Assembly (NCBI GenBank): GCA_964506645.1
Contig: CAZDML010000052.1
Coordinates: 1 to 13,111 of the forward strand
Origin: CAZDML01 sp964506645
Lineage (GTDB): Bacteria > Elusimicrobiota > Elusimicrobia > 2-01-FULL-59-12
Direction: 5' to 3'
Length of the DNA: 13,111 nucleotides
The notes beneath the pieces were generated by a model. It saw only the letters and a program-made list of their open reading frames with translations. It was not told the origin of the DNA and made no database searches. The translations under genes were made by a program, and so were the position numbers. Positions 1-6,295 of the stretch are shown here, in pieces. Positions within the stretch are counted from its first letter, which is position 1, and every line of letters starts with the position of its first letter.

Positions 1-834
1 TATGTCGGAAAATTCACTCATAAACTTATCTGCCAGTTGAGAAACAAAATCGGCTTTGTTCATCAGGCGCACAGACTCCAGCATTTCCTCGATCAATGGC
101 TGTAAACGCTCAAGCGCTTGCTGGTAAAGAATTTCCCCATGTTCTTCGTCTTCCACGGAAGATCCCCCCGTGAGAGGGAGATCGGGTTCGACCACATTGT
201 GGAGCCAGTGCAGGGTGACGTGCCAAGCGACAAAAAGAAGGGGCGGGCAGATGAGCGCCCAGGGAGAGAGAAACGCATCCGGAGAAGTACTGGTAAAAAA
301 CACGACCGCTGCGATCAAGATCGTTGAGAGCCAAAACACCTGATTGGATCGCTGCTGAATAGTACGGATCGCCTCCACACGGCGGGCTCGCTCCTCTTCT
401 GTCGCATTGTGGTGCATATCCGCGAGCTTCTCCGGGGTGTACCAGACAAACGCGGGCAATTCGAACCCGGGGGAAAATTTCCGCTCAATCCACCGGGCTT
501 CCTCCATACTCAAGGGTGAGTGAAAGGACTTCTTGAACCCATAGCGCTCGAGCCAGGCCATAAACCGACGCCCTTGGATATAGGTGGATTTCATCGTCAG
601 TGGAGTCGCTCCGCTGCGCAACGGTTTGAGTACGTGAATGGCGGGACTGAGCAGTGTTCCCCCCATGACGAAAGCACGGGCTGTAAGCGCTTGATGGGCA
701 AAGACGGGCTGGAGGAAAGCGGTTCGGGACGCGCGTGCAGGACTCTCGGCGCAGAGAGCGTGGGCCGTGGAGGGATCAAGTACGAGAGCCGCGGATAAAA
801 GGACTGCGAGGAAGCTGAATGGAAGCCGCCGCAT
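1..834 (-). CDS. Putative exported/membrane protein of unknown function, 3' end outside window
   Basis: The reading frame is open without a stop from 834 to the left edge, giving 278 residues; the C-terminus is missing. I do not recognise the family. Residues 1-27 look like a signal peptide or anchor (Arg-Arg, then a Leu/Ala/Val stretch ending near AHA). Residues 84-135 are a soluble stretch rich in aromatic and basic residues. Residues about 166-181 and 191-209 are two hydrophobic segments that could form a membrane hairpin, with a charged stretch before them (145-165). The part after 225 is acidic and helical (EEMLESVRLMNKADFVSQLA). An in-frame ATG three codons upstream (843) is an alternative start, and neither has a clear Shine-Dalgarno. 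It follows the L,D-transpeptidase pair after about 100 bp without a good terminator, so co-transcription is possible. A cell-envelope role is only a guess from context. Confidence 0.7.
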   Translation of the reverse strand, partial: MRRLPFSFLAVLLSAALVLDPSTAHALCAESPARASRTAFLQPVFAHQALTARAFVMGGTLLSPAIHVLKPLRSGATPLTMKSTYIQGRRFMAWLERYGFKKSFHSPLSMEEARWIERKFSPGFELPAFVWYTPEKLADMHHNATEEERARRVEAIRTIQQRSNQVFWLSTILIAAVVFFTSTSPDAFLSPWALICPPLLFVAWHVTLHWLHNVVEPDLPLTGGSSVEDEEHGEILYQQALERLQPLIEEMLESVRLMNKADFVSQLADKFMSEFSDI

Positions 835-935
835 AGGACACATATGCTAACGGTTTGTCGACGGTGAATATATAGTACGGAGGACTAAAAATCCCGGGCT
901 GATGGTCCTAGGGGAAGAGTGGGCCTATCGAAGCT

Positions 936-1757
936 CTATTTGGAGGAAGAGGAAAGTGAGGCGGCGGAAGCGGTTTGAGCCGCCGCCACGAGATCCTTAT
1001 CAATCAAGATACGGGTACCGATAAAACTTTTTCGATATAGCTGACGGGCCGTAGCCAAATCCAGCCCCAGGCAGTAATGGGGGAAGGCAGCATGCTCCTC
1101 AGGCTTGGCCGGTGGGCCGTGCAAAATCAAGCCGGAATCGGTGAACGTCACATATTCCCCGAGCGCATTGGCGCGCACCGAGGTGCCGACCTGAGGCGGG
1201 ATCCATTCCAGCTTGCCATTCACATCTTTGACTTCACCGCGCTCAGGGTGAGCAAAGCGTTCTTTGGAGGTGACCCGCGCCATCGACCGCAGCGGCCGCG
1301 GCAATGTCGCACCGAACCCCAGAGGGGGCAGATACTGTGCCGGATAACTTTCCACGGCCTGCTCGCCTTTCAAAAGCACGAGGCGCTTCGTCTGTACATC
1401 CACACGAAAGGCCGTCACCATAATCTCCAGCTGCTTTTCGAGCAGCCGTTTTTCTTCCTGCAGTGTCAGTCCTTCTTCGAAAAGCGCTTTGCGGGACTGC
1501 GCGTCCCCCTGGATCGCCAGCTTCATGCGCTCCACTTCTTTGCGACGCAAATCAACCAACGACTCGAGCGAATCCAGGCCGTCCTGTTCGTGCTGCGCCT
1601 GACGATCAACATTGACCATGTGAGCCCGTTGGTGTGCGGCTTCGGAAGCCATCCAGCGGCGTGCGAAATCGGTTCCACCCAAGAGGGCCGCGGCCGTCGC
1701 TAATACGGCCCACGACTTCACCGGACGGTTGGCTCGATTGATCCAGTTTGTCGCCAT
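936..1757 (-). CDS. Degenerate L,D-transpeptidase (YkuD)-like membrane-anchored protein
   Basis: The protein has 273 residues. An N-terminal hydrophobic segment (about 15-28) should anchor it in the inner membrane. Residues about 48-115 are strongly charged and probably a coiled coil. The C-terminal half (115-252) aligns by eye with the YkuD domain of the upstream gene: RVDVQTKRLVLLKG matches its VDSRANKLYLRRG, GLILHG matches its GYLIHG, and both finish on the strand G(T/M)R(I/V)xI. The catalytic signature is altered, however. Where an active enzyme has SHGCxR, this protein has P226-H-Y-C229-L-G. The Cys and the preceding His remain, but the Ser, Gly and conserved Arg are lost. It may be a non-catalytic partner, a regulator, or an enzyme with changed specificity. 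The ATG overlaps the stop of the upstream gene by one base (TAATG), indicating translational coupling. The tail after 255 is Ala/Ser-rich. Homology is well supported and function is inferred. Confidence 0.72.
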   Translation of the reverse strand: MATNWINRANRPVKSWAVLATAAALLGGTDFARRWMASEAAHQRAHMVNVDRQAQHEQDGLDSLESLVDLRRKEVERMKLAIQGDAQSRKALFEEGLTLQEEKRLLEKQLEIMVTAFRVDVQTKRLVLLKGEQAVESYPAQYLPPLGFGATLPRPLRSMARVTSKERFAHPERGEVKDVNGKLEWIPPQVGTSVRANALGEYVTFTDSGLILHGPPAKPEEHAAFPHYCLGLDLATARQLYRKSFIGTRILIDKDLVAAAQTASAASLSSSSK

Positions 1758-2500
1758 TAGTAGATATACACCCGCATGCCGATGGCGGCCGATTGAAACA
1801 GCTGTTCGAGATTCCCCGCTCCCAGACGAACGCAGCCGTGGGATACGGAACGTCCAAGCAGTTGTTCATTTTTGGTGCCGTGGATGAGATAGCCGTTGCC
1901 TAAATCCAAGGCAAAATTGCCGAGTTCCCCTTCCACCTTGCGGGACGGATCTTCGGGTGGCGGTACCGGCTGATGCGCTTCAACAAACGCCCAATCGGGT
2001 TTGGTCCAGATCGGCTTTTCGATCTTTCGCAGTACGCGGAATTCGCCACGAGGTGTGACGAACTGCCATTTTCGGCCCGTCTGCGCATCGGTTAAAAGAC
2101 CTCCGCGGCCAACGGAACAATCGGCTTGCCACAAGGTGGCCAGGCCGCGGCGAAGATACAGCTTATTAGCGCGGGAATCGACCGCCACATAGATTTCTTT
2201 TTCCACCCGCCATGCCAAACGACGCCGCAAGCTGGCGACATCATCTGAGATCGCGTTTTGCGTGCGCACATACCCTTTGTCCTTGGGCAAAATATCGAGC
2301 CGCGCTAGAAAGGCGAGTTCGTCATTAAGCCGCTGGAGTTCCGCCGATAAGCTTTTGGCTTTTGAGGAGAGTTGGAGGCCCGCGCCTTCCTGGAGGAAGG
2401 ACATCCGCAGCAGTCGGCGCGACGTTTGACCGATGGAATACACTTCCCACCCGAATACGGCAATCCAAGCTAGCAAGAGGATTGGATACAACTTCTTCAT
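1757..2500 (-). CDS. L,D-transpeptidase (YkuD family), membrane-anchored
   Basis: This is a probable periplasmic cross-linking or anchoring enzyme for peptidoglycan (3-3 cross-links or protein attachment; which one cannot be told). From the ATG at 2500 it has 247 residues. Residues 5-19 form a membrane anchor and about 45-100 are a helical, probably coiled-coil linker. The YkuD domain covers about 102-247. It carries the full active-site signature: H207-G208, and S220-H-G-C223-V-R225, where Cys223 is the expected nucleophile. TPRGEF at 149-154 is the usual conserved strand of the family. A TTG at 2509 could extend the protein by three residues, but the ATG gives a normal MKK signal start. No Shine-Dalgarno is visible: the start codon is directly preceded by an AT-rich palindromic element. 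Its stop overlaps the start of a degenerate paralogue downstream. Confidence 0.88.
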   Translation of the reverse strand: MKKLYPILLLAWIAVFGWEVYSIGQTSRRLLRMSFLQEGAGLQLSSKAKSLSAELQRLNDELAFLARLDILPKDKGYVRTQNAISDDVASLRRRLAWRVEKEIYVAVDSRANKLYLRRGLATLWQADCSVGRGGLLTDAQTGRKWQFVTPRGEFRVLRKIEKPIWTKPDWAFVEAHQPVPPPEDPSRKVEGELGNFALDLGNGYLIHGTKNEQLLGRSVSHGCVRLGAGNLEQLFQSAAIGMRVYIY

Positions 2501-2625
2501 AAACACCAATCACCAAATCCCAAGATCCAAACAAACAGAAAAACATCAAACTTCAAATGCAATCCTTCTTCATAGTTATGCGTTTGGAACTTATATGGTG
2601 TTTGGAATTTGGTTATTGGTGATTG
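2501..2625. repeat. AT-rich imperfect palindromic intergenic element
   Basis: This fills the gap between the LOG-tail stop and the L,D-transpeptidase start. The outer arms are 2504-2523 (CACCAATCACCAAATCCCAA) and 2602-2621, whose reverse complement is CACCAATAACCAAATTCCAA; 18 of 20 positions match. Weaker inner arms lie near 2550-2559 and 2580-2591 around a loop near 2565-2575. The sequence is built from short CCAAA-like words and is far more AT-rich than the flanking genes. It looks like a dispersed MITE-like or REP-like element, or a long RNA hairpin at the 5' end of the transpeptidase message. I remember similar CCAAATCCCAAAT-type intergenic repeats in candidate-phylum genomes, but copy number cannot be judged from one window. 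Confidence 0.6.
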
Positions 2626-2635
2626 ACGTTCCATT

Positions 2636-2902
2636 TCAGAACGTATTGAGGCGATCAATGAGCTGACGAAGACGACCGTAATTGGTACGGTTGAAATGAA
2701 ACACGAGGCGCGGCATGTCGAGATGATCTTCTTCGCCCGGAAGCGCTTTGGAGGCGGCGTAGGTTCCGGAGACACAAATATCTTTAAAGTCCGCCTGGAT
2801 TTTTTTCAAGTGCTCGGGAGTCACCGGGCGGAGCAGGCTGATGGATAAATAATTATTGACAAAACGCATCCAGTGAAAGTTGCGGTAGAACCGCACAATA
2901 TC
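2636..2902 (-). pseudogene. C-terminal extension of the LOG-family protein, cut off by an in-frame stop
   Basis: Directly after the TAA that ends the LOG reading frame (2903-2905), the same frame stays open for 88 codons to a TGA at 2636-2638. It begins DIVRFYRNFHWMRFV and ends NYGRLRQLIDRLN. From memory, long LOG-family (TIGR00730) proteins of about 350-370 residues have just such a tail after the Rossmann domain: an RFYR.(Y/F)H..R(Y/F)V segment, then PRLV..FNR..(F/Y)GRLRQLID. The stretch is therefore the natural C-terminus of the preceding gene. One base change (for example GAA or CAA to TAA) explains the split. It could be translated separately from a GTG at 2896 or ATG at 2869, but no Shine-Dalgarno precedes either. 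The composition still looks like constrained coding sequence, so the break is recent, a sequencing or assembly error, or read through. Confidence 0.75.
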
Positions 2903-3751
2903 TTAGACTGCGTCTGTCACCGAGTCGGTGACTTTATACAGACTCAGATCTTCTGGCGAAATCTTCTTTTTTCCGAGTAACTGCTTTTGGATGAAGGCAT
3001 TCCAGTCTTTCCAATAATTGCCGCCCGGCGCATCGACAAACACCAGGGGAATCGGGTCGCATTTGCCGGTCTGTACCAGCGTCAGCGTTTCAAAGGCTTC
3101 GTCATGTGTCCCGTACCCGCCCGGGAAGAACCCAACGGCACTGGTTTCCTTCAAGAACATCAGTTTGCGCGTAAAGAAAAATCGGCAGTCGATGAACCGC
3201 GGGTCTTTGGAAATGAATTCATTGGCCGCCTGCTCAAAGGGGAGGCGAATGTTGATACCGAAACTGTTTCCTTTTCCGGCCCCTTCGTTGCCGGCTTCCA
3301 TAATGCCGGGGCCGGCACCGGTGATGGCCATAAATCCGTGCTTGGCCATCTGTTTGGCAAATTGCTGGGCTTGTTTGTAGTCGGGGTCCGTGCGGGGTGT
3401 GCGAGCCGAACCGAAAATGGTCACTTTCCGGCACTCGCGATATTCTTTAAAAATATTAAAGCCGTAGCGCAGCTCCCGCAGCGAACGCGAGAGAATTTTC
3501 ACATCGCCCCGGCCCAGCTGCGAGCTTTGCACCTTCAGAGCCGTCACCATCAGCTGCCGCACGAGGTCGCGGTTATCGACTTCCAGAGTCTTGGGGCTGG
3601 CCAAATCAATCAACTGATCAATCAGTTTCTGAATTTTAGGATCCCAGGCATCGAAACGAGCCGCTTCCCCGGGAGATACGTCGTGCGTAGACGTGGGTCG
3701 GAATTCGTTGGGGGACGGAGGGGTCTTCTTATTCGGATCTTTGTCCTTCAT
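2903..3751 (-). CDS. LOG family nucleotide 5'-monophosphate phosphoribohydrolase (TIGR00730 Rossmann fold), truncated by stop
   Basis: The family cleaves the N-glycosidic bond of nucleoside monophosphates (cytokinin riboside phosphate in plants, various nucleotides in bacteria). From the ATG at 3751 the protein has 282 residues; a GTG at 3757 would add two. Residues 1-85 are an N-terminal helical extension with a Lys/Pro-rich start. The Rossmann core then begins with VTIFGSAR (near 111-118) and GAGPGIMEAGNEGA. The active-site motif PGGYGTHDE follows, with an upstream TRK probably binding substrate phosphate. The frame ends at TDAV-TAA, and 88 further codons of recognisable family C-terminus follow in the same frame, so the native protein was probably about 371 residues. 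The core catalytic motifs lie before the stop, so a truncated enzyme could still be active. It lies 28 bp after the PorV-like gene. A TATAAT box 8 nt before the ATG and no Shine-Dalgarno suggest its own, possibly leaderless, transcript. Confidence 0.85.
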   Translation of the reverse strand: MKDKDPNKKTPPSPNEFRPTSTHDVSPGEAARFDAWDPKIQKLIDQLIDLASPKTLEVDNRDLVRQLMVTALKVQSSQLGRGDVKILSRSLRELRYGFNIFKEYRECRKVTIFGSARTPRTDPDYKQAQQFAKQMAKHGFMAITGAGPGIMEAGNEGAGKGNSFGINIRLPFEQAANEFISKDPRFIDCRFFFTRKLMFLKETSAVGFFPGGYGTHDEAFETLTLVQTGKCDPIPLVFVDAPGGNYWKDWNAFIQKQLLGKKKISPEDLSLYKVTDSVTDAV

Positions 3752-3759
3752 GGACACTC

Positions 3760-3765
3760 ATTATA
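3760..3765 (-). promoter_or_regulatory. Possible -10 box (TATAAT) for the LOG gene
   Basis: The minus strand reads TATAAT with 8 nt to the ATG at 3751, inside the short gap after the PorV-like gene. Transcription would begin at or near the start codon, giving a leaderless message. No convincing -35 hexamer is seen, so this is tentative. Confidence 0.3.
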
Positions 3766-3779
3766 GCTACAAAAGTAGG

Positions 3780-4706
3780 TTAGAAATGAAAGCTCGTGCT
3801 GATGCGGTGTTCATCATACAGCGCGAGGCTCATGACATAGGCGTAGTCGACCTGAAGGAGGCCCCAGCGCAGGCCGGTTCCAAAGGTGGGACCTTGCGCC
3901 TGCTCAAAGCCTGTCCGTACGGCAACATGGTCCTCATACCCCCAGACTTCCACCCCCATATACCCGCGCGCATCCGCTGGACCTTCGAGCCGAAAGAGAC
4001 CATCGGCCAGCACATTCACCTTCACCGGCACATCAAACGGCTCGCGCCAGAGAAACGCCACACCCGGGCGCAGGCGGGAGGGAACGCGGTCGGTCACTTT
4101 TTCCCCGCCGGCACCCAAAGACGTCCCATGAACTGTCGTCCCGTTTAGATCCGACCAGTTTAACCCGAACTGAAACCAATCGTACGATCCGTGAAAACCC
4201 GCATCCACGCCGAACCCGTCTTCCGTGAATCCGTGGAACCCAAAGCGGAGATACTTCACCACCAGCCCGATGCTGTAATGTTCAAAAAGCTGTGTGCCAG
4301 CGCCCAGCATGACGAGATCGTTAGTCAGCGCATCCGTTCCCAAGATTTGTTCGCTGGAATTGGTGATTTCGATATCGCTGCTGCGTAGACGCAACCATCC
4401 CAACGCAACGCTGCCTGGAAAGCGGTCGTTCTTCCAGGGATGATTGATGGCGAGAAAACTTCGCGAGGTCTGCAAGGAAGGGAGCTGATACATGGCAATG
4501 GCGTTGTTGGTTTTAAGCTGGCCTAAGCCGCCTGCGTTGTAGTAAATCGTTTCGACGTCATCGGCCAGCCCGACAAACGCATTGCCCATCCCGGCGGGTC
4601 GCGCGCCCACACCCGGCAATGCGAACGCATCAAATTCCCCCGCGGCCCATAGAACCCCGGAGCAGAAAACAGAGAGTAGAGAGCAGAAAAATGGAATCCG
4701 TTTCAA
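3780..4706 (-). CDS. PorV/UPF0164-like outer-membrane beta-barrel protein
   Basis: The protein has 308 residues. The signal peptide is about 1-22 (hydrophobic, ending VLWA-A). The mature N-terminus carries the hallmark of the PorV/UPF0164 group: GARPAGMGNAFVGLADD at 34-50, then a YYNAGGLG segment at 56-62 in place of the usual W(N/H)PAG. The rest alternates short hydrophobic and polar strands with Gly and aromatic residues, as in a FadL-like barrel. It ends in HRISTSFHF, with a terminal Phe as in outer-membrane sorting signals. In type 9 secretion, PorV-type proteins take cargo from the translocon at the outer membrane; whether this one does so is inference. The start is TTG, overlapping the glycosidase stop by 4 nt (TTGA). 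No other in-frame Met precedes the conserved region, so this start is favoured. The adjacent gene encodes a protein with a matching type of C-terminal domain. Confidence 0.8.
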   Translation of the reverse strand: MKRIPFFCSLLSVFCSGVLWAAGEFDAFALPGVGARPAGMGNAFVGLADDVETIYYNAGGLGQLKTNNAIAMYQLPSLQTSRSFLAINHPWKNDRFPGSVALGWLRLRSSDIEITNSSEQILGTDALTNDLVMLGAGTQLFEHYSIGLVVKYLRFGFHGFTEDGFGVDAGFHGSYDWFQFGLNWSDLNGTTVHGTSLGAGGEKVTDRVPSRLRPGVAFLWREPFDVPVKVNVLADGLFRLEGPADARGYMGVEVWGYEDHVAVRTGFEQAQGPTFGTGLRWGLLQVDYAYVMSLALYDEHRISTSFHF

Positions 4707-6220
4707 CGCACGGCCACCACTTTGCGGAACTGCTGTTCGTCATGCGCCGTGTTATGGCCTTCAATCTTCACGACATACAGTCCCGGACTCACGTAATCGC
4801 CGTGGGATGTTTTGCCGTCCCAGGTCACTTCAAAACGACCACTGCTAGAAGCCGACACCGTTGGTAACTGCGTGACTTTCTGGCCGCTGGCGTCAAATAT
4901 GCGAATTTCAACGGTGCCTGCTTCGTTCAGCAAAACAACAAACTTGGTCGGCTCCGCGCGAACGCGGAACGGATTGGGATAATTGTGGACGGTCCCATTA
5001 AAGAGGCTCGCCGACCCCCCCACACTACCGCTGGATCCGCCGGGATTCCAGAAGGCTTTCATGGTGTAGTAGGCCTGGCGCAGCACGCGCGATGTTCCCG
5101 AGGGATTGGTGATGGCATCAATGGCTCGAATGGACACAAGCCCAAACCACTCGTCGTTGTAGCCCGGGTCTTCGGTATCGGCAGGACGGCTGAATAAGAC
5201 ACTCGTATCATGCGTGAGACAAGACGCTCCCCCGCCTGTGTCCTTCCACCATTCGTCCGTCCATTCAAACACTGAACCTCCGACCACCGGAGTGGTCGAA
5301 GCCGTCGTCGTGACATGAGCGGCGATCTCCGTCCACTGCGCGCTCAAATGCGATGCCTGCATGGCCTGGTTTTCGGAAGCGGTGGAATCTTTGTAAGCGT
5401 CTTTCCCGAACTCGGTGATCAAAATGGGCTTGCTGGTGGCGGTGGTCATGGTATCGAAGAGCGTGCCGAAACTCAGCCCGCGATACGCATTCACGCCCCA
5501 AAGGTCCAGATGCGTCATGTGCGCATCATCGGCCTGGACACCGGCCGCACTATTGCCGACATTAAAATCCCACGTGCCGGGAATTTCGCCTTCCGAGGTC
5601 GCCACCGGATGGTTGGCGTCGATGAGTTTGACCTGACGCGCCAGATCATCCAAAAAGTTGTACCAGGTGTTGCTCGACCAGGTGCAGTCGCCGCCGGTCG
5701 GGCAAGTCAGATTGACTTCGTTACCCAGAACCCACATGAGAACAGCGGGATGATCTTTATACTGCGCCACAGCGGCCAATACCTGCGCCTGTACCGTCGC
5801 CTGCGATTGTGCAAATGTCTGATAGGTCGGCATGGAAAAACCCATGATGACGTAGAGTCCATTGCGCTGCGCTTCATCGAGCGCGGCTTGGACATAGGTC
5901 GCCGTGGGTGTGGAATTCATCAAGTTATAGGTACGGATGGTGTTGGCGCCCATCTGATGGATGAGCGGGAAGTCGGCACGATACATGAGCGGATCGGTCC
6001 ACCACTGGTAGGGACCGGTGCAGCTGCCGCCGCCATTCCCCAATGTGTAGGCAACAGGAGTCGGCGAATAATTCACGGCCTGAACGGTGTATTCATGGCC
6101 GCTCACATAGAGCTTGCGGCCGTTGACCGTCACCACCGTTGCACTTGCCTGTGCGTACACGGCGGTGGCCAGGATCAACACGGCGAGATTAAGAATGCGT
6201 TGGAGAGACGATTTCACCAT
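4703..6220 (-). CDS. Secreted glycoside hydrolase (TIM barrel) with C-terminal FlgD-Ig/T9SS-like domain
   Basis: The protein has 505 residues. The signal peptide is about 1-27 (cleavage near QASA). Residues 28-395 are a clan GH-A type (beta/alpha)8 barrel resembling GH2, GH5 or GH72 enzymes: an N-terminal VTVNGRKLYVSG hairpin, NTIRTYN at 93-99, a probable acid/base Glu168 in LGNEVN, and a probable nucleophile Glu270 in ITEFGKD. The opening YRADFPLIHQMGANTIRTYN resembles GH72 glucanosyltransferases, so substrate and hydrolysis versus transglycosylation are open. A Gly/Ser linker (393-405) leads to a C-terminal Ig-like domain (409-505) with HNYPNPF, VEIRIFDASGQ and SPGLYVVKI, typical of FlgD-Ig/por-secretion-like tails that direct surface export. 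The next gene, overlapping by 4 nt, encodes a PorV-like protein. A TATAAT lies 7 nt before the ATG, with only a very close GAGG, so the message may be leaderless. Confidence 0.85.
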   Translation of the reverse strand: MVKSSLQRILNLAVLILATAVYAQASATVVTVNGRKLYVSGHEYTVQAVNYSPTPVAYTLGNGGGSCTGPYQWWTDPLMYRADFPLIHQMGANTIRTYNLMNSTPTATYVQAALDEAQRNGLYVIMGFSMPTYQTFAQSQATVQAQVLAAVAQYKDHPAVLMWVLGNEVNLTCPTGGDCTWSSNTWYNFLDDLARQVKLIDANHPVATSEGEIPGTWDFNVGNSAAGVQADDAHMTHLDLWGVNAYRGLSFGTLFDTMTTATSKPILITEFGKDAYKDSTASENQAMQASHLSAQWTEIAAHVTTTASTTPVVGGSVFEWTDEWWKDTGGGASCLTHDTSVLFSRPADTEDPGYNDEWFGLVSIRAIDAITNPSGTSRVLRQAYYTMKAFWNPGGSSGSVGGSASLFNGTVHNYPNPFRVRAEPTKFVVLLNEAGTVEIRIFDASGQKVTQLPTVSASSSGRFEVTWDGKTSHGDYVSPGLYVVKIEGHNTAHDEQQFRKVVAVR

Positions 6221-6227
6221 GCCTCGA

Positions 6228-6233
6228 ATTATA
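6228..6233 (-). promoter_or_regulatory. Possible -10 box (TATAAT) for the glycosidase gene
   Basis: The minus strand reads TATAAT 7 nt before the ATG at 6220, just beyond the terminator of the upstream gene. A new transcript must start in this short space if the terminator works. The -35 position falls in the terminator stem and T-tract and has no good match. Confidence 0.35.
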
Positions 6234-6242
6234 ACACGCAGT

Positions 6243-6277
6243 AAAAAACCCCTCGGGCGTTTTGCAGGCCCGAGGGG
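6243..6277 (-). terminator. Rho-independent terminator after the small exported protein gene
   Basis: On the minus strand a 10-bp perfect GC-rich stem (CCCCTCGGGC / GCCCGAGGGG, 6268-6277 and 6249-6258) with a 9-nt loop is followed by six T (6243-6248). It lies 18 bp after the stop at 6296 and separates that gene from the glycosidase/PorV pair. Confidence 0.93.
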
Positions 6278-6295
6278 CTTCGGGAAAGAGTCAAT

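Noticed and set aside
881..910. Weak inverted repeat AGGAC...GTCCT considered as a terminator between the transpeptidase pair and the left-end gene
   Set aside because: The stem is only 5 bp with a long loop, and no T-tract follows in the minus direction.
1077..1703. Long plus-strand open frame (208 codons)
   Set aside because: It lies wholly opposite the degenerate L,D-transpeptidase gene and has a composition of frame shadows (many Arg, His, Gln, Phe), with no motif and no ribosome-binding site.
2987..3766. Plus-strand open frame of 259 codons
   Set aside because: It is antisense to the LOG gene, whose motifs are clear; the translation has no recognisable domain.
3766..3779. CTACTTTTGTAG mini-hairpin between the PorV-like and LOG genes
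   Set aside because: The 4-bp stem is too short for a terminator or operator claim.
5315..6244. Plus-strand open frame of 309 codons
   Set aside because: It is antisense to the glycosidase with its catalytic motifs; the His/Gly/Arg-rich translation is typical of a shadow.
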